Source: Triatoma infestans (lineage: Eukaryota > Arthropoda > Insecta > Hemiptera > Reduviidae). Taken from it: 64,000 nucleotides of DNA. A model generated the notes under the pieces. It ran no database searches, was not told the DNA's origin, and worked only from the letters and a program-made list of their open reading frames with translations. Within the stretch, counting starts at the first letter, position 1; the number at the start of each line of letters is the position of its first letter. Position numbers and translations under genes: made by a program. This document shows, piece after piece, positions 47,466 through 59,136 of the stretch. Location of the stretch: contig JAAEAF010002759.1 in NCBI GenBank assembly GCA_011037195.1, positions 62,001 to 126,000 on the forward strand, given 5' to 3'.

Positions 47466-48117
47466 AAAACGGTGTTTTCGTGATGTTGATAATACTTAAC
47501 AAGAAAATGTCACATAATAAATGTAGGCTTTGCAAGCAATTTAATAAAAAGAGTGCTCAAAGAATCAGATACAATGAATGATTTATTCAGTGAGTGTATG
47601 GAAATTACGGTTATTGAAATATTTTTAAATAATGAAAACTTATTAAAAAGACTTTATTCTCTTAGATAGGGTGTTTATTAGTCTATAGAGACATATTAAG
47701 AGACATGAGAATGCTTTAAATTGAATCATTTGAACCTTATGGTTTTATGATCTCAAATAGTGGAAACCGTTGGCTCAAGGTGGTGTACTAGATTGTCTCT
47801 AAGGGATAATTTCGGAAAATATATTCATTATATATTATGTAATCCCATTCTATTCTACTGAACATTTTCAGTTTATTTTAATAATAATAACAACAGTGTT
47901 TGGTTGCCACATTCTTGGAATTATTTGTAACGTAATATAATTGAGCAAGTAATAAGTGTAGAATAAAATGTTTATGAATACATATAAACAATTAATTTAT
48001 TTTTTATTGAATTTTTAATATTTCGATTTCTTCGTAATAGCTTTTCATTTCAAACTATTTGAATACATTTGCCGTTTTTCATTTGTGTTATTTACTTTCT
48101 CTAACTAATTTTAGAGT

Positions 48118-48691
48118 ATGTACATATTACGATCGTGCCAGATTTTCAAAATTGAGTTTTCACCGGAAATACATGTTTTGAGGTTCCCTGAGTCCAAAAA
48201 AAGGGCTTTTTAGAAAATGATATATATACATATATATATGTGTGTGTGTATGAAAAGAATATCTCAAAAACAAAAAGTTCCAGGAAGCTCAAACGTGATA
48301 TTCCGTTTAGGTACTACCATCGCATCAGACACGAAGATATCGGGCAAAATCCATCAACGGTAAGTGCCACTATAATAAATGTTTTTTTTTCTTCAGTTTT
48401 TTATGATTTTCTTGAAAACGGCTCCAACGTTTTTTTTTTTGAACATGATATATCAACAACTGTATATACAAAGAGCTACAATTTTTATTTGTAACATTTC
48501 TCCAGGAACATTTTTCCAAAGGCACTTTTGGGAGAGGGGCGGGGCCACGGTTTTCTCTATAGTGCTATTTCAGTTATTACACAATAACTATCATCTAAAT
48601 AATATTAACTAAAATTAAATATGTTGTCAAAGTTCCGAGTTTGAAGAAAATCGGGTGACCGGAAGTGCGTCTTTACTGAATTAGGTTTTCC

Positions 48692-48727
<36 letters not shown>

Positions 48728-48750
48728 TGATTTTCTCCATAAAAATGTCG
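48118..48750 (+). repeat. 1-kb hairpin-ended repeat, partial copy
   Basis: It has the modules of the copy at 51341 from accggaaatacatgttttg through gataagg-type spacers to gacatgatatatcaacaac and gaagaaaatcgggtgaccgg, ending at a run of 33 T (48694-48726). Confidence 0.6.
48694..48726. repeat. poly(T) run of 33
   Basis: It lies inside the 1-kb repeat at the place where other copies have only a few T (ttcggtttttt...gattttc). It is therefore a local expansion and not a retrotransposon tail. Confidence 0.9.
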
Positions 48751-49229
48751 TCGAGTTTAAACACGAATAATTAATTGTAAGTGTGAATTTTGACAATTTT
48801 TCAAGTTTAGAATATTAAGTCTATTCTGACTCCACGTCGTGTGAACCGCGTAATTTTGTCTACTTCTTTCCGAATAACCCGAAGCTAGTTTTCTCTCTGA
48901 TGGACCTAAACTATGAATGGGAGATTGTTTTCTTGAAATTTTTGGGAATATGTGCATCTTTTGGGGACATCAAAACCATTTCCCGAGAAAGTGAAAAAAA
49001 AAATCTGTCAATTTTTCACCACACCAGAGAGTTTGAAATTTCCTCCTTTTCTGAGAGTTGTAGTTTTTTGGGGTTCGACGGTGGATTGAAGATATAATCA
49101 TAATTCCTTATCTAATAGATAAGGTCTTTTCCTATCCCTATTTTTCCATTTGTAAGCAAAATAGGCGAAAGTGCTCATGCACTTTACTGATTAGTCAGAC
49201 ATTTACTGACTCATCACTTTACTGGCAAG

Positions 49230-49761
49230 TTTATGTAGGAGTATATTGGGAACATCGTGCAGCGTTAGAGAGTGGGGTCGCAGGAAGCATGAAGAGTTCT
49301 GGAGGAGGAGCCCGGGTGCTATACACAGTAAAAGGATGATGCCAGGACTGTGTAAACGAAGAACCCGAATGACCCTTAGTCTGAGTAGGAGCCAGATTTC
49401 TCTGGTGACGGGACAATTTATGGGTCATGGTAGGTTCAGGAAACATCTGTACAAGGTAGGGCTCATTAGAGCGGAACCCTTGTGCAGACTATGCCAGGAA
49501 GAGGAGGAAACGGCCCCCCCACCTGTTGTTTGATTGCGTAGCGAGACCTTTAAATTGAGGAACGAGACCTTTGGTACGTTGCGACCTGAGGAGATAGTAG
49601 CTCAAAATGACCTGGTGATGAAGGCCCTTAAACTCCTTAAGGAGGGAGCGTTTGTCTACTAGGAACTGTCGGGGATGGCACAATAAGCCTCTGTTGGCTG
49701 CGGTGCCGGGATATGGCCCACCCGAGGTTGGATGATAATAATAATAATAATAATAATAAAA
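49230..49761 (+). pseudogene. RNase-H LINE 3' fragment with (ATA)n tail
   Basis: The frame from 49246 reads RTRMTLSLSRSQISLVTGQF, then MGHGRFRKHLYKVGL, then AEPLCRLCQEEEETAP. The next part, HLLFDCVARPLN, is in another frame. The break lies in a run of C at about 49511-49518, a typical slippage site. The 3' UTR ends in (ATA)n at 49734-49759. It belongs to the same broad class as 7940 and 29440 but is a different subfamily. Confidence 0.72.
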
Positions 49762-51136
49762 TTTGGAAGCACAATCCTCTTTGGTCTTCAAGATCTAACT
49801 GCAACTGCTCTTATTGAGAGACCCCCGAGCTCTAGAATAGAATACAACAGAATATAGATTATATAGTTATATTCATCATGTAGAGATGCTCTTGCTAAAC
49901 ATATACCACATTAATTCTAATCATATAAAGGTTGATTTTTTTTTAAAAAATCGAATTAAAAAAATGTCTTTAATACAATAACATTTTATTTGTCTGCTTA
50001 TTGTCAATCAAGCACTTAAATTGAAGTAGTTGGCATTGCGAACTATACAGACTAACAACAAAAGAAAATAAGTGAATGTCTGCTCTTCATTCGGTTCCTG
50101 ATATAAAATTGTCTACGGAAAATAGAATGTTCCATTATAAAATGTAATATTTATTATAGTCTTCTTTCTGGCCAATACATTAAAAAATACTCTTCAATAT
50201 TTCATTAAAAATGTTACAACAACATTAAAAATAATATTAAGAAATCGAGGCAAAAGTAGAAACATTATATATATTTTTTTTAATGATTTTGTGAAGGTAA
50301 CTAAATGATTTTTGATTTCTTTATTTATTATTGCCTTCAAAAGTCTAAATATACAATCAATAAAAAAACAAAAGGAATAAAAATAAAAAACACAGATCTA
50401 CTACTTTATAATATTACAGTTCAGATTTTATAAAAAATAAATAAATAAATAAAATTCCCATATTCATTTAAGCAAAAATGTTCGTAATAACTGAATATGA
50501 TCAATAATCATGGATTAAAACTTTGTAAAATTATTGGCTTATCAATGTAGATGATTTGGAATAAAGCGCATAAAGAGAAACATATTTTTTCTGTAACAAC
50601 AGAATAATGTGGTTTTTATTCTACGAAAGTCAATGGCTGGCTAAAGCTCTAGTTTTAATCTCTAGAGTGCAAAATGATTTTTATTCGCTGTAGATTAAAA
50701 GTAATCACAGTGTTGTATAATATAGCGAATTATACAAGTTTTAAATTTGAATGAAATCGCTAAAATATCTTAATAATATTAAAGCAGTAATTATTATATT
50801 TAATCATTTGCTTCAACATTTCATAAGCAACAAATTTTAAAAAATACTAGAAAATTATAATATAATTTATCTTAAACTTAACCAAACCTTTCCGTTTTCA
50901 GTAGACACACTTCTTTTAGTAGTTACTGTACATGTCTTTGCAGTTTTTATATCGTATTTTTTAAATTTATTTGTTTTAACAGTTGTAGAAAAATGAAATA
51001 ATTAACTTGACAGTAAAGTCCTTTTACAACTCAATTACAATTGAATAATTTTGATGTCACCGAAAGGATGATAATTTGTGTAAATAGTAAATTGCAAGAC
51101 ATTAAATATAGCAATATCATTTTTTACTTTCTCTTT
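49762..51136. other. AT-rich non-coding stretch
   Basis: No gene recognised. If the exon at 51137-51263 is real, its 3' UTR would run down into this stretch, where a polyadenylation signal AATAAA (minus strand) lies at about 50965. Confidence 0.4.
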
Positions 51137-51263
51137 TTAATTTAAGAACCAGTTATTGGGCATGGTCTCAGGATTAGTTTTCACCTCTTTGCAGAAAATC
51201 TGTTTCTTCTCGCCAGTCTTAAGATACGGGTAATCGCTTGTGCTCGTTAGAGGCAAACCTGGG
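51137..51263 (-). CDS. possible terminal exon of an unknown gene
   Basis: On the minus strand an acceptor-like ctcttctatacattcag precedes position 51263. From there one base plus 41 codons run to a TAA at 51137-51139. The peptide includes PGLPLTSTSDYPYLKTG and ends VKTNPETMPNNWFLN. Its codons use G and C at third positions more than the AT-rich surroundings, and no repeat in the window shares it. There is no start codon, and an upstream in-frame stop lies above the acceptor, so if genuine it is a last exon joined to something at higher coordinates. I do not recognise the family, and chance is a real alternative. Confidence 0.4.
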
Positions 51264-51340
51264 CTGAATGTATAGAAGAGATGCTTTTTTCTCTTGTTAT
51301 TAATTATTTAACTATTTTGTTTTTGAAGCGTTTTTTTTCT

Positions 51341-52345
51341 ACTTTCTCTTACTCCTAGTAAGAGAAAGTTTTGTAATCATGTCGAATTTTCGATATCGAA
51401 TTTTTACCGGAAATATCCGTTATGAGGTGTCCTGAGTCCAAAAAAGTGGTTTTTAGCAAATTGTCAGTGTGTGTGTGTGTAGGTGTGGGTGGGTGCGTGT
51501 GCATGTGAACAGCATAGCTCAAACCAAAAAACGAAAAACCGTAGAAAGTTGAAACTAGTATCACCATGAGTACGTTATCTGTCAAAATTTCTCAACCGGA
51601 AGTACCAGTTCTTTTTTTTTACGTTTTTGCGATTTTCTCCAAAATGTTTCGGACGATTTTCTTTAAACTTGGTATGTCACACATACATTGAGCTACAACA
51701 TTTATTTAAAAACATTTCTCTGAGAAAATTCATTTAAGGGCACTTTTGGGGGAGGGTTGGGGTAGGCTTTTATCTAAAGTGCTATTTTAGTTGATTAGGC
51801 AATTCTATCATCTAAATAATTAATGTTAATAAGAATTAAATATGTTGTTGAAATTCCGAGTTTAAAAAAAAAATCATATGACCGGAAGTGCGTTTACTTT
51901 ACCACTTTACTAAATGATTTTTTTCACTTTTTCGCGATTTTCTCAATAATGGCTCCGAAACCATGCTCAGTAATGGAAACTTCTTATACAATTTAAGCAT
52001 ACAAAGATATACAACTTCTATTTAAAGGATTTCTCTGCGAAAATTTATTTAAGGGCACTTTTTAGGGAGGCGTGGGGTTATGTTTTTTCTCTAAAGTGCT
52101 ATGATTATACAATTCTATCTTCCAAAAAATATTATTAGATTGAAATAGATGGCCAAAATTCTGAGTTTCAAAAAAAAAATTAGTAAATTCGGAAGTGCAC
52201 TTTTACTGAACAGTTTTTTCAATTTTCGACGAATTTCATTAAATTTAGTATACAAACTATAAAATTTTCAATTATAACATTTGAGAACTGAAGTAAAAGC
52301 AATTTGTGTGAGTGTTTCACACCCGACTTTTTTTTCTAAGTTAAG
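51341..52345 (+). repeat. 1-kb hairpin-ended repeat, complete copy
   Basis: It starts with a perfect hairpin (51341-51369): ACTTTCTCTTACT, loop CCT, and the exact complement. The tatcgaatttttaccggaaa module follows, then a (GT)n tract, then three degenerate tandem units of roughly 240 bp, each with a gcgattttctc, an aaacttggtatg-like word, a catttctctgagaaaattc segment and a ttctatcatctaaataat segment. It ends at gagtgtttcacacccg (52310-52326). The inverted copy at 35520-36535 has the same two ends. No coding frame; probably a non-autonomous mobile element of unknown type. Confidence 0.65.
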
Positions 52346-52396
52346 GGAAACATTTCTCCTTGCCTCCTTCTATTCATTCAGAGATATAAATATATA

Positions 52397-53874
52397 CAGG
52401 GTGACCAGAGTTATATGCTCCACCAACTTTTTTTTTTAAACGGCGGGAAATTTCGAAAAAATAGAAAACACGTATTTAATCATTTTTAGTCTAGTTTATT
52501 TTCAGTGATTGATCCATTTTTTTAAACCCCAATATCCCGAGATACAGCATCCAACTGTTTTTTTTCTAATGGAACATTGTATTTTTTTTTGCATATTTTT
52601 ATAGTACTTCAGCCTCTAAAAAAAAAAAAAAAAAAAATTTTAAATCGGTTAGGTTTTTCAAAAGTTATGGTAATTTAAAATATGAAAAAAAATTTCAGTT
52701 TAATGTCAAAATTACCTTATTTTTTCTTTAAAGAAGCTCTTCAAACTGGGCACCATCAACGGATAGGCAAGCCAAAGCTCTGGACTCCCACGCTCTGTTC
52801 GTAGCAGCACTTAGGTGGCAAAGTCAACATCTAGGCAGGCTAGAGTTATTCGACGTTCCAGATCTTCGACTGAAGCCACAGGATTAAGGTTACTGTACAC
52901 TTTATTTTTTAGATATCCTCACAAAAAATGCACAATTTTATGGACTGATGAATCAAAGTTTACCAACAATGGCCTTCTTAATCGATGGAACTTTAGAATA
53001 TGGCAGAAGAAATTCCACAAGTTACCTTCGCCACACGCCATCAGGCTGTTTTTTCTACAAACGTTTGCTGTGGACTTTTAGGAAACCAACTAATCGGCCC
53101 ATACTTCTACAGAGGGAACTTAACTGGCGAAAGGTATCTAACTTTTTCAAGAGACATTTTGCCAGTTCTGCTTGAAGATGTTCCTCTAAAACGTCGGCTA
53201 GATATGTATTTTCAACAAGATGGTTGCCCGGCACATAATGCGAGAGTTGTTCGACGTTACCTGGACAGAAATTTCCACGAAAAGTGGTTAGGAACTCATG
53301 GTCCGATCCAATGGCCACCTCGATCTCCGGACTTAACCCCAATGGACTATTTTTTGTGGGGATATCTAAAAAATAAATGTACAGTAACCTTAATCCCGTG
53401 GCTTCAGTCGAAGATCTGGAACGTCGAATAACTCTGGCCTGCCTAGATATTGACTTTGCCACCATAAGTGCTGCTACAAACAGAGCGTGGGAGTCCAGAG
53501 CTTTGGCTTGCCTATCCGTTGATGGTGCCCAGTTTGAAGCTTCTTTAAAAAAAAAATAAGGTAATTTGGTTTGAAGGTTGTGTTTGAAATTTGTTTTTCA
53601 TATTTTAAATTACCATAACTTTTGAAAAACCTAACCGATTTAAATTTTTTTTTTTTTTTTTGGAGATCAAGTACTATAAAAATATGCGAAAAAAATATAA
53701 TGTTCCATTTGAAAAATAAGTTGGATGCTGTATCTCGGGGTATTGGGGTTTAAAAAAATGGATCAATTACTGAAAATAAACTAGACTAAAAATGATTAAA
53801 TACTAATCTATTTTTTCGAAATTTCCCGCCGTTTAAAAAAAAAAATGGGTGGAGCATATACTCTGGTCACTCTG
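52397..53874 (+). mobile_element. Tc1/mariner-superfamily element with very long inverted arms
   Basis: The outer ends are cagggtgaccagagt and its near-exact complement, flanked by TA (52395-52396 and 53875-53876). The left arm (about 52397-52928) and right arm (about 53348-53874) are inverted copies over about 525 bp with small differences. The arms include the 3' end of the transposase gene, so the left arm carries an antisense copy of it. The unique middle, about 420 bp, holds the catalytic region. The N-terminal DNA-binding part of the gene is missing. The left arm turns into the middle at cacaaaaaatg, a short word also at the other breakpoint. Confidence 0.88.
52905..53470 (+). pseudogene. 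Tc1/mariner-type transposase, N-terminally deleted
   Basis: The first piece has TILWTDESKFTNNG with the first catalytic Asp. After a frameshift near 53000 comes VTFATRHQAVF, then YFQQDGCPAHNARVVRRYLD with the second Asp, then WPPRSPDLTPMDYFLWG with the third. I count 41 residues between the second Asp and the Asp of PMD, a DD41D-like spacing that differs from the D34D of classical mariner. The DNA-binding helix-turn-helix half, about 150 residues, is absent, so no active protein is possible. The end of the gene (PVASVEDLERRI) lies in the right arm, in yet another frame. Confidence 0.82.
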
Positions 53875-53876
53875 TA

Positions 53877-55034
53877 TATAAACAATAAATTTATTTGACA
53901 ACGTATGTTTGTGATACGAGATGATTCTACGAGTATGTTTGTGATAGAATCTTCCATGATCTCATTGGGAATAAATTTGGGATTGCAATATTATGGAATC
54001 AATGTTACAATGTTTCTAAATGCAAGTAAGTTACCAGTGGAATCAATTTTTTTTTTTTTAATTTGCATCAATTTATACAGTCATTAGTGCCTGAATCAAC
54101 AGTGTTGTTAATGATTATCTACGTAACTTTTTTTTTTTTGTTGCGTTTATCTACAACAAATTGCTAATTGCAAAATGGGAAATACCAAATTCACATTTTG
54201 GATATCTGGCAAGACTATAGTCTTGAACAATCACTAGAGCAAGAAAGTAAATATAATCAGATATATATTTATTCTAGAAAGATATAAAACAAATACTTGA
54301 AAGATTATATATAAATTAAAAAAAAAAAATAATAATAATAATAAAAGATAAAAACAATGAAAAATATGGAGTACTGTTTTTTTTTATAAGTTAAATAAAA
54401 ATACAGAATATGTTTTCCAAGTTTTTGTATCTCCTTTATAACTCCAATCTAAGATTTCCGGAAGTAGCCATACAGTACAAATACTTTTCCAATGGTCCCC
54501 TTGCTATCTGTTTCACCATGCACCCTCCTTGGTGGGTTATATGACAGTCTGTTTGTTCTCCAAATCTTTGGTATACGTTATTTCTATATTTTTTTATTTT
54601 GTATCATTCTCTGTTCCTTTTATTTTTATGTTAGCTACTACCATTTTGACCAATAAAATATTTATTTATAGTTAACGTTTCCATATATATATTATTATAT
54701 ATATATATATATATATCTAATATATATATATATTTGTTTTCTAAGATTCTTTCCATTACGCTTGACTCTTTCCGCTTGTTTCCTTCAATCAAAACAAAAA
54801 TTCTTTTTTCTTTTAATAAATCATCTTAAAAAACAGTATTCATAAATTTTGACTGCAGCTTTTTTTTTCTAAATCTTGTAATCATCGTTGTTTGATTAGA
54901 ATGAAATCGCTAAAATATTCTAATAATATTAAAACATTAATTCTTATATTTATCTTTTGCTTCAACAAGCTTCTAATCAACTAGAGTTCGCTTTTTTATG
55001 ATGTCTATTAAACATTTATCTAAAACCCACATAA
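53877..55034. other. AT-rich non-coding stretch
   Basis: No gene recognised. (AT)n runs lie at about 54690-54730. Confidence 0.35.
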
Positions 55035-55038
55035 TTGT

Positions 55039-55664
55039 TGTAATGACAGGGCAAGGTCCTAGCAATGTCAAACCCTTCACAACACATAACAAAAGAAAGA
55101 ATAATTTATAACTAGTAGCCTAGCCGGCGGCTGTCTTCAAGACAAGGCCACGGCCAAACAAACAAAACCAAGGGTCAATATTTTACATCAAAGCAAGCAC
55201 CGATAAGCTGGCCACTGACCTAAATCGCTGGTCACGGAACTAACCAAGGTCGCACACTAGGACACATGTCTTGGTGTGAGTGTTGCTAACACTGATATAA
55301 ACTTCGCCCCATTGAAAGAGGGGATGATTATACTTCAGTAAGTCTTCAAGATCATTATACGAGCAGCAGTTCCGCGTCCCTGTACAGTTTTTATTTGTAC
55401 TTATTTCCTTAGTTGTGCATCTTAGTTCATTTATTTTAATCATTCTAAATTATTAGTTATTTATCTCCTATTTATTTCTAAGTATTTCTTGTTAATACTT
55501 ACCACTATTACTCACGTTGAAATTATTGTACAAATACAGTCTATTTTTATAAATTCTGTGTTAATAATTCGAGCACTAACTTCCAAAAATCTCTAAACTA
55601 ACTCCCGCCCTCTTCAAGACATCTACTACATACCATAGGCATCACAATAAACGATTCCACTACA
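55039..55664 (+). mobile_element. solo LTR, 600-bp family, copy 3
   Basis: It begins TGTAATGACAGGGC, ends CGATTCCACTACA, and has an exact 4-bp duplication TTGT (55035-55038 and 55665-55668). It is closest to copy 1, sharing aaacaaacaaaaccaaggg, which copy 2 lacks. Confidence 0.85.
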
Positions 55665-56359
55665 TTGTCATAGTTTTTTCATTTCTTACGGATCTCTGAT
55701 CACCACCCAATTATATAATTACACTTTCTTAAAAAGCAGGCACACAGTAGGGTAATGAGTTTTTAGCTTAATTCCGAAACACGAGCTAGTCAAAAGAAGA
55801 TAATTGTGCAATATTTTGATAAGTTGAACATGGTATTGCGATGAGGATGTGATGAAGTGGTAGACATTTTTGATAGATTAGATTAGGACAGCGGCTTATA
55901 ATGGTAATAATATACATAAATCTAGGGCGTAATAGTAATCATAAACTTGGAAAAACATATTTGTTTTGATTTCGATTGTTTCCGTTTGACCTTTTAAATT
56001 TATTTAAGAAATCACAGTCTTCTGTAATAAAATGTTTATATTTAAACCGTAATAAAAGCTATAAAGAAATGTATAAAAACAAAAAAAAAAAAACTTTCCA
56101 AAGTTCTACAATTAATAAATAAAATAAAATGTTACTGTGATTTCTGGTCAATAATAAATAACTTACAGGGATACAAATTTAAAATCAGATAGATAAATCA
56201 ATCATTTTGTAGATTATTGTAGATCTTATTTACAGGTCAGCTTCTGATTATTTCTGTCTCTTTTGCCTTACCGTACACAACTGACCACCGACTTCATGAC
56301 AGTTTTTCACTAATTGAACTTCTTTTTGTTCATAAAAAGTCTAGACTTAATTAAAGTCT
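55665..56359. other. AT-rich non-coding stretch
   Basis: No gene or shared repeat recognised. Confidence 0.35.
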
Positions 56360-56475
56360 AGAAATAAATAAGGCACCCGGTTTAGATCGCGATCGCCAAC
56401 CTTATGAATTCTTTAAAAAATCCCCTGAAATTTTTCTCAAGAAAATTCTAGAATTATTTAATCAGCGCCATTCTT
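56360..56475 (+). pseudogene. short reverse-transcriptase fragment of a LINE
   Basis: The frame reads EINKAPGLDRDRQPYEFFKK and then SPEIFLKKILELFNQ. NKAPGxDxxPYEFFK is the start of the reverse transcriptase domain in many non-LTR elements, just before motif A. It breaks off into a T run at 56475. Nothing else of this element is near. Confidence 0.6.
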
Positions 56476-57599
56476 TTTTTTTTTTTTTGAGTTTGTCAAA
56501 ATTTATGCAAAGTATTTCAATTATTTCAGGAAGAAACTTAGTGAGTGAGAAACACTTGATTAACAAATTGAATTATATTGAATTTTTGCAGGGGGGAATT
56601 TTTTCACAATAAAAAATTGCATATATTTATGTATTATATTTGACTCATTTTTTTTTTAATGAAATAAATCATTTAAAAAAAAATTATTCAAAACATTAAT
56701 TTGCAATGTACACAATTTATTTATGGTTTAGTGTACATTTGTTGGTAATTACAATAGTTAGGACATATATCATTTGTGTAGTCCATTAAACTTAAAGGAT
56801 ACATTATGTGTAATAACTGTCAAAACTACTAATTATTGGGACGATTATGATAAACGGGAATCTGGAGTTCCTATTCTCCCTGAAGGACCCCACTGGCTAT
56901 ACGTGAACAAGCAAATACCAGACTTCGAAATTAGATGAAGTTTTACTTTAAGAAAATACATTAGGCAAAGAAGTGATTAATTCTGGAGGAATACTTCGAA
57001 AAAATATATTTTCTTTTTATTTAAGCTTCTTTTAATGTTTGTTATATTTCATTTTAGAAATTTTCGGTTTCGATGAATTTAAATTGTACCTCTTTTTAAC
57101 TAAATCCTTGTCCAGCTCTATTGGGGCTGGAATGGAAAATGCTTCCACTTTCTGAAACTCTTTCCCTCTTCTTACTTTTTAATAAAAAATTAATTACTCT
57201 ACATAAATTTGCTCAAACTGCAATCAACTTTAGAGTCTCACTTCATCTTTTTACATATAAGATATTAATATACATTCCAGGATGATCATTATTTTTATGA
57301 GCTCTGCATATATTTTGACTATTCTCAAACTTTGCATTGCCTTTCTTCCAACTTTAGTGTATTATTCCCTTTCTTATTAATATAGTGTACTCTTGAAATT
57401 TCTTATCTCCCCCCCCCCTAATGACTTGATAAATTAACACCACCATTAAAAATTTAGTTACAAAGTAGCCTTTAAAATACGCTATTTATTATACACTATT
57501 TTCTAATGTCTAATCATAATTTATAATAATTCCATTTTGTCATTAAATACACACACACACACACATAGTAACATTCATTACCTTATAACCTCCCTCACA

Positions 57600-57745
57600 T
57601 GCAAACCGCATGTATCGTCAAGTGAAACGAAAACATTGCGTTTGAAGTGAACTCTCTGCATGAAATCGCTAGATTTAATCTGACGATGAGGATGAAAATC
57701 CAAAAGCGGTCAAGTACAAAATAAATATGTATGCTGCATTTTAGT
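57600..57745 (+). mobile_element. hammerhead-like family 2, single arm
   Basis: The words gaaacgaaaacattgcg, tgaagtgaactctctgcatg and gatgaaaatccaaaagcgg match family 2. The box CTGACGA is intact (57680-57686), but GAAA has become AAAA. Confidence 0.5.
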
Positions 57746-58184
57746 TCCACTTACGAAGCGACTTCTGCTTGTAAATTTGAAAGATTTGCAATTATATGTT
57801 CACATGACGGAAAAAAGTGTATATTATGTAATAAATATTTAGCTATAATAAACAAAAATATTTACAAAGTCAGGTGTGAAACTTTGCATGACATTCTTTT
57901 ACTGCAATCTCACCTTTCCAGAGTAAATTTGCATCAAAATTGGAATCGTTTACAGTAAAAGAAAGTATTAAGAACGTGATACTTTAAATAAAATATCTAT
58001 ACGTGCGTGTGTGAACAAAATTCGTCAGAAACATAAAAAAAAAAAAAAAAAAAAAAAAGCAGGTAGTTCAAACATCATATTCCATTTAGATTCTACGAGC
58101 AGTCATCTGTGCTAACCCCACAAACGCCTATGTTTAACGACTGACTTTATTAATTGGCAGTAAGATAAATGTATTGGAATCACT

Positions 58185-58249
58185 GTTCGAATCCCACCGC
58201 TGCCACCAGATGTATTGGAATCACTGTTCGAATCCCACCGCTGCCACCA
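58185..58249 (-). promoter_or_regulatory. tandem tRNA-type primer-binding sites of an LTR element
   Basis: On the minus strand TGGTGGCAGCGGTGGG then ATTCGAAC stands two bases after the LTR end (58252) and is repeated 41 bp on. It is the complement of a tRNA 3' end including CCA (plus-strand gttcgaatcccaccgctg then ccacca), 24 bases long, of the tRNA-Leu-like kind. Reverse transcription of LTR elements starts at such a site. The repeated unit includes a second copy of the LTR end word gattccaatacatc. Confidence 0.7.
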
Positions 58250-58251
58250 GA

Positions 58252-59136
58252 TGTATTGGAATCAGATGTCTTGATATCGGGAGTTGAAATGATGAGTAGG
58301 TGATTGTTAGTTAGAGAGTTTAGAGAGTTGTTACTCGAAATACGAACTACTGAATTATGAAAATAGACTATATTTTAACAAATAATTTAAAGTGTTTTGA
58401 AATAGATAAACTAAGATGCACAATGGTAAATGAATATAAGAATTATGAAATGAATATAAAATATTAAGAAGTAGTGTTAAAACCTAGAATAGGGACGCGC
58501 TCGCGATGCGTGAAACTTAACTGCTTGAACTGATGGGAACTGGTTGATAACTTGTAGATAACTGATGTGATACAGATGTTGACTGCTAGAATACTGATTT
58601 GATACTGATCCCTCCTCCATTGGGGCGACGTTTATATTTGTATTGGCTGATGTGTAAGTACGTGCCACACTAAGACATCTCTTGTAGTATGTTGACCCTA
58701 GAGAGGTCGGTGGCCAGGGTGGCGACAGATGGTAGCCAGGTGGCTTCTTGAGTGTACATTGACCCTTGTATGAAGGAAATACAGGCCAGGTGTTGCGGCG
58801 GTTCTTTTGACTATATAATGACCCCTGGAAAGGGTTTAACGGCGGTACTGTGTATTGACCCCTGTTTGAAAGGGTTTAGCGGCGGTTCTTTGACTGTGTA
58901 TTGAACCCTGTTTGGAAGGGTTTTGCCGCGGTTCTTGACCTGCAGATAGCGGCTGGCTGGAACCACTGGTTATAATTTTTAAACTTATAAATTATTTAAA
59001 AATTATATCTTCTTTCTTCTTGCTATCACATCACATAAACTCGTGATCAGCTTCTTTACTGAAAGTATAATTACGTTTAGCCTATAGTGGTGGCACTATA
59101 TAGTTACAAAATTGGCAGTTTAGAGAAAACCTTACA
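58252..59136 (-). mobile_element. LTR (885 bp) of an LTR retrotransposon, minus strand
   Basis: On the minus strand it starts TGTAAGGTTTTCTC at 59136 and ends CCAATACA at 58252, followed by the primer-binding site, so this is a 5' LTR in minus orientation. It has a TATA-like tataaacgtcgccccaatgg at about 58630-58610 and gcgtccctattctagg, both resembling the 600-bp solo LTR family. It also has three tandem units around ccctgtttgaaagggtttag at about 58806-58945. No gag or pol follows below 58165, where the element is cut off. Confidence 0.7.

Noticed and set aside
48605..48796. Lys-rich small protein
   Set aside because: The lysines come from the poly(T) run read on the minus strand.
53055..53465. 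136-residue minus-strand protein
   Set aside because: It lies opposite the transposase frame and is explained by the inverted arm and the antisense strand.
58185..58249. tRNA 3' ends or a tandem tRNA gene fragment
   Set aside because: Only the T arm and acceptor end with CCA are present, placed right after an LTR end in antisense; a primer-binding site explains this better.
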